Source: QANA01 sp963665505 (GTDB lineage Bacteria; Bacillota; Clostridia; Christensenellales; Christensenellaceae). From it: DNA of 64,000 nucleotides. How positions within the stretch are numbered: the first letter of the stretch is position 1; the number at the start of each line of letters is the position of its first letter. The stretch is from the NCBI GenBank assembly GCA_963665505.1, contig OY762275.1, forward strand, positions 434,001 through 498,000, written 5' to 3'. Both the position numbers and the translations under genes were made by a program. Below are positions 1 through 6,987 of this stretch, piece after piece. Below the pieces are notes generated by a model. The model saw only the letters and a program-made list of their open reading frames with translations, was not told where the DNA came from and made no database searches.

Positions 1-2
1 TC

Positions 3-428
3 TCGAAGCTGATAGATGTTTTTGAGTTTAAAAATAACATTGAAATTGTTGCAGACATGGGATTTGCAGATGAAGAAAGTTTTCCGTTTGAAAAAATTGA
101 AAGTTTTAAATTGAAGCATAACGCTTCTTTTGGAAAAAACAAGTATTCTAATGGTTTTTTTAGATTGATAGCTTTATCAAACGAATGTCAGAACTTCCTG
201 AAGGACTCTTTCACTTTTGATATTGAGTATATAGCTATTTACAGTGCCAAAGACGAAAGTTTATTGGGGCAAAACTTATCTTATGATATGTGCAGAAGTT
301 TGATAAAGCAAAAGAGATTGGATGTATTTATGGTGATAACACTGGACGAATCTAGAGTTGTGATTACACTTAGCAAAGAAACTTACAATGCAAAACAGAT
401 AGCAGCAAAAATCAAAGCGTTATTTTAA
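3..428 (+). CDS. Unknown protein, 5'-partial
   Basis: The frame is open from the first bases of the window, so the gene starts outside it; an internal ATG at 57 gives a 123-residue product. It is Lys/Phe/Ile-rich, without a signal peptide or membrane segment, and ends in IAAKIKALF. No family is recognised. It sits just before a group of displaced Rhs toxin tips with small immunity-type genes, so a cytoplasmic immunity role is possible, but only by position. The coding is AT-rich like the rest of the first 11 kb and unlike the housekeeping genes further right. Confidence 0.6.
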   Translation, partial: SKLIDVFEFKNNIEIVADMGFADEESFPFEKIESFKLKHNASFGKNKYSNGFFRLIALSNECQNFLKDSFTFDIEYIAIYSAKDESLLGQNLSYDMCRSLIKQKRLDVFMVITLDESRVVITLSKETYNAKQIAAKIKALF

Positions 429-460
429 CCTGAATTGCAACGATAAGGATTTGTCGAAAA

Positions 461-496
461 GGAACCCGCATTAACTTTTACAGTAGTACGGGTTCC
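461..496 (+). terminator. Weak hairpin after the first gene
   Basis: An 8-bp stem, GGAACCCG at 461-468 with CGGGTTCC at 489-496, encloses a 20-nt loop 33 bp after the stop at 428. The downstream tract is A-rich rather than T-rich, so termination would be weak. Confidence 0.35.
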
Positions 497-513
497 CTTA
501 ATAAAAAATCCAC

Positions 514-723
514 GTCTTAACAAGCAATGAATTTATACTCCTGTAGGAGTAAAATTCGCTTGTTCGGGGAAAGCCCCGAATGTCCCTTTCCTTCGTTTCA
601 ATTGTCCTGTACAAAAGCGTGCTTTTTTTGCAACAGCATGCATCTATTGAAAGGGTGTCAGGGAATTTTCCCTGACAAGCGAATTTGTAGGTCTATATCC
701 ACAAATTCATTGCTTGTTAAGAC
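514..723. repeat. 210-bp structured inverted-repeat element
   Basis: Perfect 21-bp terminal inverted repeats lie at 514-534 and 703-723. A second perfect 12-bp inverted pair is nested inside at 552-563 and 675-686. The centre holds two small hairpins: TCGGGGAAAGCCCCGA at 564-579 and a 20-base palindrome at 657-676 (GTCAGGG... CCCTGAC). There is no convincing reading frame. The layout fits a small non-autonomous transposable element (MITE) or a structured RNA. Only one copy is seen in the window, so a repeat family cannot be shown here. Confidence 0.6.
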
Positions 724-839
724 AACGCATTTTCTAATCAGAAGCTATTCCGCAAATATATATCTGTACCTTGAAAAGCTATCTCTGTGGAATCCACAGA
801 AAAATATTTGTATCAGTATTGCAAAACCACCCTGCCAAA

Positions 840-957
840 CCGCCCTCCTTTTCACGTTGAGTAGAGGAAGTTGACGTCTTAATATTTTTGAGCAAAACAC
901 CCCCTCAAAAACCACGATTCAGTGCGTTAGATGAAGGGCTTTTAAAAAGGAGGGCGG
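840..957 (+). promoter_or_regulatory. Possible Shine-Dalgarno-masking stem
   Basis: Bases 840-852 (CCGCCCTCCTTTT) are the exact complement of 945-957 (AAAAGGAGGGCGG). The right arm contains the AAGGAGG that precedes a GTG at 962. The two arms are 92 bp apart, so in an RNA the ribosome site could be hidden. No ligand or regulator is suggested by the sequence. Confidence 0.35.
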
Positions 958-961
958 CAGA

Positions 962-1069
962 GTGGAAAGAGATACCATCATTCGTATATACGTATTCATT
1001 ACAAAGCTAAAAAGAATTGTCGGCAAAATGGACAGCGCCACCTTTAAAGGTGGCGCTGTTTCTTTCTGA
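962..1069 (+). CDS. 35-codon reading frame ahead of Rhs tip 1
   Basis: A GTG at 962 follows a strong AAGGAGG at 947-953 and opens 35 codons ending in TGA at 1067-1069. The same frame continues after this TGA straight into the Rhs core of tip 1 (SLWGLKYTDGNLYFY and onward). The 28-bp palindrome lies within these codons. In tip 2 the corresponding codon is CGG; in tip 3 it is again TGA. It may be a relic of a longer frame, a leader peptide, or chance. Confidence 0.25.
   Translation: MERDTIIRIYVFITKLKRIVGKMDSATFKGGAVSF
1032..1059. repeat. 28-bp palindrome, copy 1, ahead of Rhs tip
   Basis: A perfect palindrome (ACAGCGCCACCTTT and its complement) is followed by TTTCTTTCTG, which makes it terminator-like on the + strand. 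The same hairpin and its flanks, from TATTCATT about 40 bp upstream to the Rhs core downstream, recur at 2408-2433 and 4978-5005. Each copy immediately precedes a displaced Rhs core fragment. Confidence 0.8.
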
Positions 1070-1879
1070 TCTTCTGTTGCCGGCAGCCTTTGGGGCCTCA
1101 AGTACACGGACGGGAACCTGTATTTCTATGTATACAATGCCCAGGGAGATATCATAAAAATTGTTAACAGCAGCGGCACTGTTGTGGTAGAATATGGGTA
1201 TGACGCATGGGGCAACCTGCTGTTCACATCGGGCAGTATGGCCGGCACGCTCGGGGCGGATAACCCGTTCAGATACCGTGGTTACTATTATGACGATGAG
1301 ACGGGCTTTTATTCGTTACAATCTCGCTATTATGATCCGGAAATCGGTAGATTCATAAATGCGGATGATGAAATCAGCACAAGATTACTTGGATATAATT
1401 TGTTCTCATATTGTCTCAATAATCCGGTCAACTATATTGATTATAATGGCCATGATGCAGAACTGATTTTTGAAGAATGGGCTGCTGAGGCATGGAGCTT
1501 AACGTTACTTGATGGTCCACTACCAATTGGTGATATTATATATGGTGTCGGATTGTTAGTATTGGGTATTATTGTAGTTTGTACTGTTTCTGATGTAGAA
1601 AAAAGAAAGCACAAAAAGAAATCGGAAAGCTTGCCAACTACGGGTGAACCAAACTCGTCATCGGACTTACATGACGATGAGGGTTTGAAACAGAGAAGAT
1701 ATTATGGACCAGACGGTAAAGCTGAACGAGATATCGATTATAGGCATAGTGGAGAAAAACATAAATTTCCGCATCAGCACAAATGGGATTGGAGTAAAGT
1801 GAAGCCACGTCAAGGGGAAACTCCGATTTTGAGCTTAATTACAAGAAAGGAGGTATACGTGCATGGATTTGGAGGGTAA
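1070..1879 (+). pseudogene. Orphan Rhs tip 1: Rhs core plus C-terminal toxin
   Basis: The frame opens after a TGA at 1067 with no plausible native start (the GTG at 1184 has no ribosome site). It encodes the end of an Rhs core: YGYDAWGN, NPFRYRGYYYDDETG, SRYYDPEIGRFINADD and NNPVNYIDYNG. This is followed by a hydrophobic stretch (about 1540-1590) and a toxin-like end, RRYYGPDGKAERDIDY and HKFPHQHKWDW. That His-rich end resembles polymorphic toxin type 24-like tips; the assignment is from memory and tentative. The natural stop seems lost through the duplication at 1715-2028, so the frame runs on through the immunity gene's ribosome site to 1879. It is probably a silent donor cassette rather than an expressed toxin. 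Confidence 0.75.
1715..1871 (+). repeat. Direct repeat A across toxin end and immunity start
   Basis: This 157-bp unit runs from GGTAAAGCTGAACGAG in the toxin to ATGGATTTG, the first codons of the immunity gene. It is followed directly by copy B at 1875-2028. The copies differ by many substitutions and small indels, so this is not a recent slip. In copy A the toxin stop is missing (CAAGGGGAA against CAAAAATAA in copy B). Confidence 0.8.
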
Positions 1880-2028
1880 AGCTGAACGAGATATAGGATT
1901 ATAGGCATAGTGGAAAACATGAATTTCCGCGTGAGCACAAATGGGATTGGAATAAAAAGAAGCCATGTCAAAAATAAACTCCGTTTCGATTTTAATTAAA
2001 AGAAGGAAGGTATACGTGCATGGATTTG
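1875..2028 (+). repeat. Direct repeat B across toxin end and immunity start
   Basis: The second copy of the toxin/immunity junction. The toxin part is frameshifted early (GATATAGGATTATAG), but the terminal codons, stop, ribosome site and ATGGATTTG are kept, and the real immunity gene begins here at 2020. Confidence 0.8.
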
Positions 2029-2265
2029 TCAGAATTAAAAAGACATTTAATGATGGGAAGAGAAATTGAATTTTCATTAGATGCTCATGCTTACTTTATG
2101 TCATATTTAGCGAATATCGATCCTAATAAATATTATATTTGGGATGAGGACAAGCAAAGCAATATTTTTGAGGGTACACTAGACGAATTGTTATCTTTTT
2201 GTTTTGAAGATGATATCTCATTCATAAAAGATATAGATAAATTTGATTTTGAATATATTCTTTGA
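2020..2265 (+). CDS. Probable immunity protein for Rhs tip 1
   Basis: An 81-residue acidic cytoplasmic protein (MDLSELKRHLMMGREIEF ... IFEGTLDELLSF ... EYIL). The ATG at 2020 has GAAGGAAGG 9-15 bases upstream. Its size, acidity and position directly after the toxin tip match immunity partners of Rhs toxins, and GREIEF plus the GTLDELL and EYIL blocks recall short immunity proteins seen next to such toxins. The first codons exist twice because of the upstream duplication. It may still protect the cell against kin toxins although its own toxin copy appears silent. Confidence 0.7.
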   Translation: MDLSELKRHLMMGREIEFSLDAHAYFMSYLANIDPNKYYIWDEDKQSNIFEGTLDELLSFCFEDDISFIKDIDKFDFEYIL

Positions 2266-2407
2266 TCTTTTTATCAGGACAGGGGAGAGTATTATTTTCA
2301 AATAGTATTGATATAAAAATCATCTGTGAAAGCATTGACGCCAGCATTTACTAAACATACATATATATATTCATTGCAAAGCTAAAGAGAATTGTCGGTA
2401 AAATGGA

Positions 2408-2433
2408 CAGCGCCATCTGTACAGGTGGCGCTG
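2408..2433. repeat. 28-bp palindrome, copy 2 (one mismatch)
   Basis: CAGCGCCATCTGT pairs with ACAGGTGGCGCTG, with one mismatch compared with copies 1 and 3. It is followed by CTTCTTTCCGG, a weaker T-tract. The flanking sequence on both sides matches copy 1. Confidence 0.8.
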
Positions 2434-2453
2434 CTTCTTTCCGGTTTCCTGCT

Positions 2454-3388
2454 GCCGGCAGCCTTTGAGGTCTCAAATATACGGACGGGAACCTGTATTT
2501 CTATGTATACAATGCTTTAGGGAGATATCCTGAAAATTAGTAACAGCGGCGGTACTGTTGTGGTAGAATATGGGTATGAGGCATGGGGCAACCTGCTGTT
2601 CGCATCGGGCAGTATGGCCGGCACGCTCGGCGCGGATAACCCGTTCAGATACCGTGGTTACTATTATGACGATGAGACGGGCTTTTATTCGTTACAATCT
2701 CGCTATTATGATCCGGAAATCGGTAGATTCATAAAATGCGGATGGATATGTTTCCACAGGTCAAGATATACTTGGAAACAATATGTTTGCCTATTGTGGT
2801 AACAATCCTGTGAATCGTGCTGACCCATCAGGTCAGTTCTGGGGAATAGTGATTGGAGTTGCCTTAGTCGTTGGATTGGTTGCTTCATTATCTGGTTGCT
2901 CGGCAAGTAATAAACCTGCTTCAAAACCAGCGCCGTATTCTGGCCAAGCTAATTGCTATGCGTATGCAATGAAACTTGAAAATGATCCAAGAACGGGTTC
3001 ATCGTTCCAAAGAAAACCACAACCAGGAGAGTTTTCTGGGAATGGACTAACTGCACGTGACTTAAGAGGAAATACCGCAACAGTAAAAAATAATATTAAT
3101 AAAAAAGTATCAGCCGATGCAAAAGTTCTAAAATTAAATTATACAGAGGTTGATTCTGCAGATCATGTCGCAAAATCAGGAAACTGGGTTGTTGCTTTGG
3201 TCTATGCAACAGATGGTTCGGATTATCACTGGTACCGAAGAAACGATGATGGAACATAGTCACATAAGCCCGGATCAACTCCTATAATCAGTTGGGACGC
3301 TTCGGGTAATGCCATTACTGATCCAGCAACCTGTGACAGAGGAATTTATGATGGATTTTTAGGGTATTATGAAGTAGGACCAAATTAA
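2454..3388 (+). pseudogene. Orphan Rhs tip 2: broken Rhs core plus cysteine-peptidase-like toxin
   Basis: The Rhs core repeats tip 1 almost word for word but is damaged: TGG has become TGA at 2466-2468, one base is inserted near 2517, and an extra A at 2733-2736 shifts the frame after EIGRFI. The toxin part is readable from 2783: a lipobox-like SLSGC, then ANCYAYAM, NWVVALVYATDGSDYHWYRR, and after a TAG at 3257-3259 (TGG, Trp, expected) WSHKPGSTPI and YDGFLGYYEVGPN. The Cys of NCYAYA and the His of DYHWY suggest a papain/NlpC-like cysteine peptidase or amidase fold. That is inference, but the layout is common in clostridial Rhs tips. At least four lesions make it non-functional. Confidence 0.8.
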
Positions 3389-3398
3389 GGAGGACGGC

Positions 3399-3875
3399 AT
3401 GAAAAGAATTATTTCATTACTATTGCTTGTAATACTACTTTTTTCCGGGTGTATGAGCAACGATGATTATATAAAAGGTGATAAAATGAGTGAAATTAAC
3501 AATAAACATACTCCTTACATTGCTTTAAATACATTATCGGCATATGAAATTGACGGTAACTATTTGGTCGTTGTAGAGGATAGTGGTATTGTCCAAAAGC
3601 TGGCAGAATTTTCATCTGAAAGAAAATGCAAAAGAGTACAAAAAATCAAGCTCATTAAAGAAGTTGATATTAACCAGTTTCTAAATATGAATGTTGAAAC
3701 ATTAAAGAAAATGTTGGGGCAACCACACGCTGATATAGGAAGTGGATTCTATATACCTGCGTATATTACTGAAGATGCAAATTTGATCTCTTTCCAAATT
3801 GAGAATGATATTGTTTTTGAAGTAATTAAACGAGATCTAATTACCAACAAAATCATAAGTCAGATTGAGAATTAG
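3399..3875 (+). CDS. Immunity-type lipoprotein for Rhs tip 2
   Basis: A 158-residue protein with a lipoprotein signal, MKRIISLLLLVILLFSGC, with Cys18 as the lipid-carrying residue. The start follows AAGGAGGACGGC. It begins 10 bp after the toxin's ancestral stop, the normal place for the immunity gene. The mature part is mixed alpha/beta with no recognised family. A surface-anchored immunity protein implies that the partner toxin acts outside the cytoplasm, for instance on the cell wall, which agrees with a cysteine peptidase/amidase-type toxin. It is intact although its toxin is dead. Confidence 0.7.
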   Translation: MKRIISLLLLVILLFSGCMSNDDYIKGDKMSEINNKHTPYIALNTLSAYEIDGNYLVVVEDSGIVQKLAEFSSERKCKRVQKIKLIKEVDINQFLNMNVETLKKMLGQPHADIGSGFYIPAYITEDANLISFQIENDIVFEVIKRDLITNKIISQIEN

Positions 3876-3883
3876 AGACGATT

Positions 3884-4250
3884 TTAGCTGCTTCCATTAA
3901 TTAACCCCGCAAACCTCCACACAATGGTAATTTCCTGTACCATCTGACCATCCACTTTTTCCACATGCCCAACCTGAATTATCTCAATAAGTTTATTGAG
4001 TATTAAAGGTGTGAGATTGTCAATGTTCAGATAGTCGCGAATGATTTTCCGTAGCTTTTCGGTCTTTGTCTGGTAGTCGCTCTGAACTCCCAGCTCGAAA
4101 TCAAGTGCATTCAGCTTTTGCAGGATTTCCACCCGCTCGGACTAATATTCGCCTGAAAACAATGTGTAATTTTCATCGGATATCAGTCCGGCAGCGTGAT
4201 CCTCAAACAGCTTGAACAGCAGCGTGGAAAGCTCCTGCTGGCGGTATTTA
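3884..4250 (-). pseudogene. Serine recombinase relic (C-terminal part)
   Basis: Reading leftwards from about 4250, the frame gives RQQELSTLLFKLFEDHAAG, LISDENYTLFSGEY, an in-frame TAG, then ERVEILQKLNALDFELG and LTPLILNKLIEIIQV ending in VWRFAGLI. These blocks are typical of the coiled-coil and DUF4368 C-terminal region of large serine recombinases of clostridial conjugative elements. The catalytic N-terminal domain is absent. It shows that a mobile element once occupied this spot. Confidence 0.7.
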
Positions 4251-4314
4251 TGTTAGCTAATGGAAGTGATTTTGCGTATTCACCGGGGTATGCATATTAA
4301 AAAGGGGGATATAT

Positions 4315-4923
4315 ATGTTATATGGAATAACCAGGCTTGTTTTTTGGAGTATTATATTTATCCTGTGTTGTTGGTTACTAGAAAAAGTGAAAATAGTACA
4401 TAAACGTCGTATATATCTTATTTCATCGTGCTTAATTATAGTTTTATGTTCTTTTTCCTTTTCGATTCCTGTAGAGAATCTATTTATAACATTCTCTTCG
4501 CCGGAAGCAGCTTTTAGATATATGGATACGGGCATTGTTGAACTCGTTGTAGAAGGGCAGGAAACGACTATGGTTATTGCGCAAAATGGTGATGCCGATA
4601 TTTGGACGGTTCTCCCGAAATCCGATAATGGCTGGAAATTAGGTGTAGGAAAAAATTTAAAAACAGTAGTAGAGAAAGTTTCCAGTGATATTGTAATTTA
4701 TGTGTCCCAATATAGAAATACGGAAGAGTATTATATCAGGGTATTGAATACAAATGGCGGGGAACTAAAAATATCCGATAATCAGAATTCTACATTTCAA
4801 TGTTTGATCCGCTTCAACGAGTTAGTAAATAAAACATTTTCTAAGTATTATTCTTGTATTCATAATTTTGACGAAACATATGTGCTAACCGTTGACGGTA
4901 ACCCAATTTCATTGATAAATTAA
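4315..4923 (+). CDS. Membrane-anchored unknown protein
   Basis: 202 residues with two hydrophobic segments near the N-terminus (about 5-25 and 34-52) and an extracytoplasmic domain containing NLFITFSSPEAAFRYM and VELVVEGQETTMVIA. The start follows AAAAGGGGGATATAT. No catalytic motif is visible. Lying between the recombinase relic and the third Rhs stub, it may be an orphan immunity protein or island cargo; neither can be shown. Confidence 0.6.
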   Translation: MLYGITRLVFWSIIFILCCWLLEKVKIVHKRRIYLISSCLIIVLCSFSFSIPVENLFITFSSPEAAFRYMDTGIVELVVEGQETTMVIAQNGDADIWTVLPKSDNGWKLGVGKNLKTVVEKVSSDIVIYVSQYRNTEEYYIRVLNTNGGELKISDNQNSTFQCLIRFNELVNKTFSKYYSCIHNFDETYVLTVDGNPISLIN

Positions 4924-4977
4924 CATCTGCTGTATGTATTCATTACAAAGAGGCAAAGAGAATTGTCGGTAAAATGG

Positions 4978-5005
4978 ACAGCGCCACCTGTACAGGTGGC
5001 GCTGT
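4978..5005. repeat. 28-bp palindrome, copy 3
   Basis: A perfect palindrome (ACAGCGCCACCTGT with its complement) followed by TTTCTTTCTGATC. It precedes the shortest of the three Rhs core fragments. Confidence 0.8.
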
Positions 5006-5008
5006 TTC

Positions 5009-5125
5009 TTTCTGATCTCCTGCTGCCGGTAGATTTTGGGGGCTCAAATATATGGACGGGAACATGTATTTCTATGTATACAATTGCCCAGGGGATGTCA
5101 GAAAATTAGTAACAACAGCGGATCT
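5009..5125 (+). pseudogene. Rhs tip 3 stub
   Basis: After the third palindrome the frame reads FWGLKYMDGNMYFYVYNCPGD and VRKLVTT, the same core segment as tips 1 and 2, then leaves the Rhs sequence near 5125. The remaining frame to 5270 has no recognisable domain and is cut by the 93-bp tRNA repeat. It is a truncated remnant. Confidence 0.7.
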
Positions 5126-5269
5126 TATCTTGGTTTTCGATAAGCTCAATCGTAATAAAAATTGTATGCGCAAGATAAAGGAGATAAGAACGCATATAAA
5201 AAATTATGGTGGAACGTGGAGAATCCACGCAGTGTACCGAAAAACAAAATATCCCGAATTTCATCTTCC

Positions 5270-5362
5270 GCCTGCAATAAAAAAAGCCCATGAAAAGGGC
5301 TTATGGCGGAGATGGAGAGATTCGAACTCTCGAAACCGTTTTGCGGTTTACACGATTTCCAG
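5270..5362. repeat. 93-bp direct repeat (tRNA-Ser 3' half plus terminator), left copy
   Basis: Identical over 93 bases to 11113-11205. It contains the tRNA-Ser 3' half from the anticodon loop (CTGGAAA) to the encoded CCA (5304-5362, minus strand) plus the hairpin terminator and about 8 more bases. The 5' half of the tRNA is missing; the sequence changes abruptly at 5363. A break at the anticodon loop is a usual att core for tRNA-targeting tyrosine integrases, so this is best read as an attachment site. Confidence 0.85.
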
Positions 5363-5588
5363 AGGTGTCGATCTGTTAAATCTAGCCCTGTCCAGTATTA
5401 TTTAGTGATAAATAGCATGATATTTTATCTAAAAATGCGAGAAAAATATGTCGCGATTTACCCTATATATCCGTGAAAGCTAGAGTCGTTAGAAATTTTT
5501 TAGAAGTTTAGATATCAAGTTTAAGACAGTCTACTTTGATTTTTGACAAAAGGTGGTGGGCTAGCTTACTGTGTAAAGGAACATTTTA
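5363..5588. other. Gene-free junction sequence
   Basis: 226 bp of AT-rich DNA next to the truncated tRNA. Both strands are closed in all frames, and no integrase remnant, hairpin or promoter stands out. Confidence 0.5.
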
Positions 5589-5793
5589 GTAAACGTCAGC
5601 TACGAAAAGTTTTGGGAGCTTGTTCGCAAGAATAAAATAAACAGAAGGGACCTTTCAAAGGCGGCTAAAATTAGCGTTAATACTGTCACAAAGCTTGGAT
5701 GTAATGAGCTTCTTATATTTATGGATGTATGCTTCGTCTTTGCAAGGTTTTCCGTTGTGGCATTGGAATGGGACGGAAGTAATCGAGCTTTAG
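5589..5793 (+). pseudogene. XRE-type helix-turn-helix regulator, frameshifted
   Basis: The frame reads VNVSYEKFWELVRKNKINRR and DLSKAAKISVNTVTKLGCNE, a classic small XRE (YozG-like) repressor. After MDV at about 5720 one base shift is needed to continue as LRLCKVFRCGIG, and a second to reach a TEVIEL-type end at the TAG of 5791-5793. No proper start codon remains (GTA where ATG or GTG is expected). It is decayed. Confidence 0.65.
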
Positions 5794-5794
5794 T

Positions 5795-5975
5795 ACTTCG
5801 GTGATGTCGTATACATCCACTGCCGTCGCTCCTATGTTGTGAATATAACCGGTGCCCGCATCAATTCCCATATGGCATTTCATCCCGAAGTGCCACTGCT
5901 GGTCTTTCTTCGTTTGTTTCATTTTTGGTCTGGAAGCGGTATATAAAATTGATGGAAGTGCATTCATAGAGTGTG
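5795..5975 (-). pseudogene. IS5-family transposase fragment
   Basis: Minus-strand translation gives MKQTKKDQQWHFGMKCHMG, IDAGTGYIHNIGATAVDVYD and ITEV, matching the middle of IS5-group DDE transposases ([21 protein letters not shown]-type). About 60 residues survive, between the XRE relic and the hemolysin III gene. Neither end of the insertion sequence can be seen. Confidence 0.7.
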
Positions 5976-5980
5976 GCACA

Positions 5981-6655
5981 TCACAACAGGCATAATACAA
6001 TATAGAAGAAGTGCATGATGCTACCCACAACAGCAAATATGTGAAACACGGAGTGCATAAATCTGATTTTAGTGCCCAATCCGTACAATATAGCGCCAAT
6101 GGTATAAAAAGCACCCCCTCCAAACAGAAATATGAGAGCGCCTGTTGGCAGTATCTCAAGAAGGGGTATTATGACCGCAATGACGCCCCAGCTTACACCG
6201 ATATAACAAATCATTGAAAAAACTCTATATTTTCTGAGATCTATCGCGTTTAACGTTACGCCCAGTATTGTAATCGCCCAAACGATGCCAAATGTTACCC
6301 ATCCAAGAACCGGGTAAGAAGGCCGCAGGCCGCATAACGCCAGCGGCGTAAAGGTTCCTGCGATCAGAAAGAATATTGCACAATGGTCAATCACCTGAAA
6401 AACCTTTTTTGAAGTACCCTTGCCCACAAGTCCGTGATAGATGCTTGAAATCGCATAAAGCGTCACCATGGTCACCCCATAAATCGCACTTGAAACGATT
6501 CCCCAGATGTTGCCATGTATTGTCGATATATATATGCATGAAACAAGTGCCGCAATGGCAAATGCACCGCCTGCAATATGGGATACCATGTTGAAAATTT
6601 CTTCACCGCGCGTATAGTCCGGTATTTTTCTGTCTACTAATTTTGTTCTGTTCAT
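5981..6655 (-). CDS. Hemolysin III family membrane protein (TrhA/YqfA)
   Basis: 224 residues with seven predicted membrane segments and the family signatures GEEIFNMVSHIAGGAFAI near the N-terminus (about residues 18-35), SSIYHG in helix 3, FFLIAGTFTPLAL, and a closing HSVFHIFAVVGSIMHF. The conserved Ser/His/Asp positions of the PAQR/TrhA superfamily are present. Members are proposed metal-dependent membrane hydrolases that help control membrane fluidity; direct hemolysis is doubtful. It lies inside the block bracketed by the tRNA-Ser repeats. Confidence 0.9.
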   Translation of the reverse strand: MNRTKLVDRKIPDYTRGEEIFNMVSHIAGGAFAIAALVSCIYISTIHGNIWGIVSSAIYGVTMVTLYAISSIYHGLVGKGTSKKVFQVIDHCAIFFLIAGTFTPLALCGLRPSYPVLGWVTFGIVWAITILGVTLNAIDLRKYRVFSMICYIGVSWGVIAVIIPLLEILPTGALIFLFGGGAFYTIGAILYGLGTKIRFMHSVFHIFAVVGSIMHFFYIVLCLL

Positions 6656-6672
6656 ATTACATTGTCCTGTAA

Positions 6673-6911
6673 GGTCTACTTTCCCTTTTTTTGTTTACTT
6701 CGTTTACCATCTTCTATTCTTCTAATGTTACCACGGCTGCCATATCCGCCGCCATATCCGCATCCTCTTCTTTTCTGCTTTTTCGCTTTTCTGCAAACGG
6801 GAAACCTTTGCGGTTCATTTCCGAACCTTTTTCCTTGTAAAAAGCTTGCTCACTTTGGGTAAACACAAATTCATTTCCACAATCTTTACATACCAACGTT
6901 TTATCGGCCAT
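6673..6911 (-). pseudogene. Small zinc-ribbon protein, frameshifted
   Basis: The start MADKTLVCKDCGNEFVFTQ and EQAFYKEKG is the conserved head of a small zinc-ribbon family (CxxC ... CPxC, then a basic Gly-rich tail). One base is missing around 6835: in the alternate frame the protein continues GNEPQRFPVCRKAKKQKRRG and CGYGGGYGSRG to a TAG at 6673-6675. In the literal frame it ends at 6714 with an unrelated acidic tail. The second zinc pair is also damaged (FPVC for CPxC). It is probably no longer functional. Confidence 0.7.
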
Positions 6912-6987
6912 ATGATTCTTTTTTTGAAATTATAATAATCTCTAAAAGCCTCATGGCCTTATAGAAAACCCATGTTAAATCAACAAA

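Noticed and set aside
527..874. A 115-residue open frame over the inverted-repeat element
   Set aside because: It reads across both arms of the structured repeat and has no ribosome site or family resemblance.
962..1879. TGA as a sense codon in this organism, which would join the leader frame and tip 1
   Set aside because: TGA ends many intact genes here, for example prfA, tyrS and thyA, so the standard code applies.
1032..5005. The repeated palindromes as a CRISPR array
   Set aside because: Only three copies, kilobases apart, each tied to Rhs core sequence; no regular spacers or cas genes.
5304..5362. A second functional tRNA-Ser
   Set aside because: The 5' half is missing from the anticodon loop on, and the sequence beyond is unrelated.
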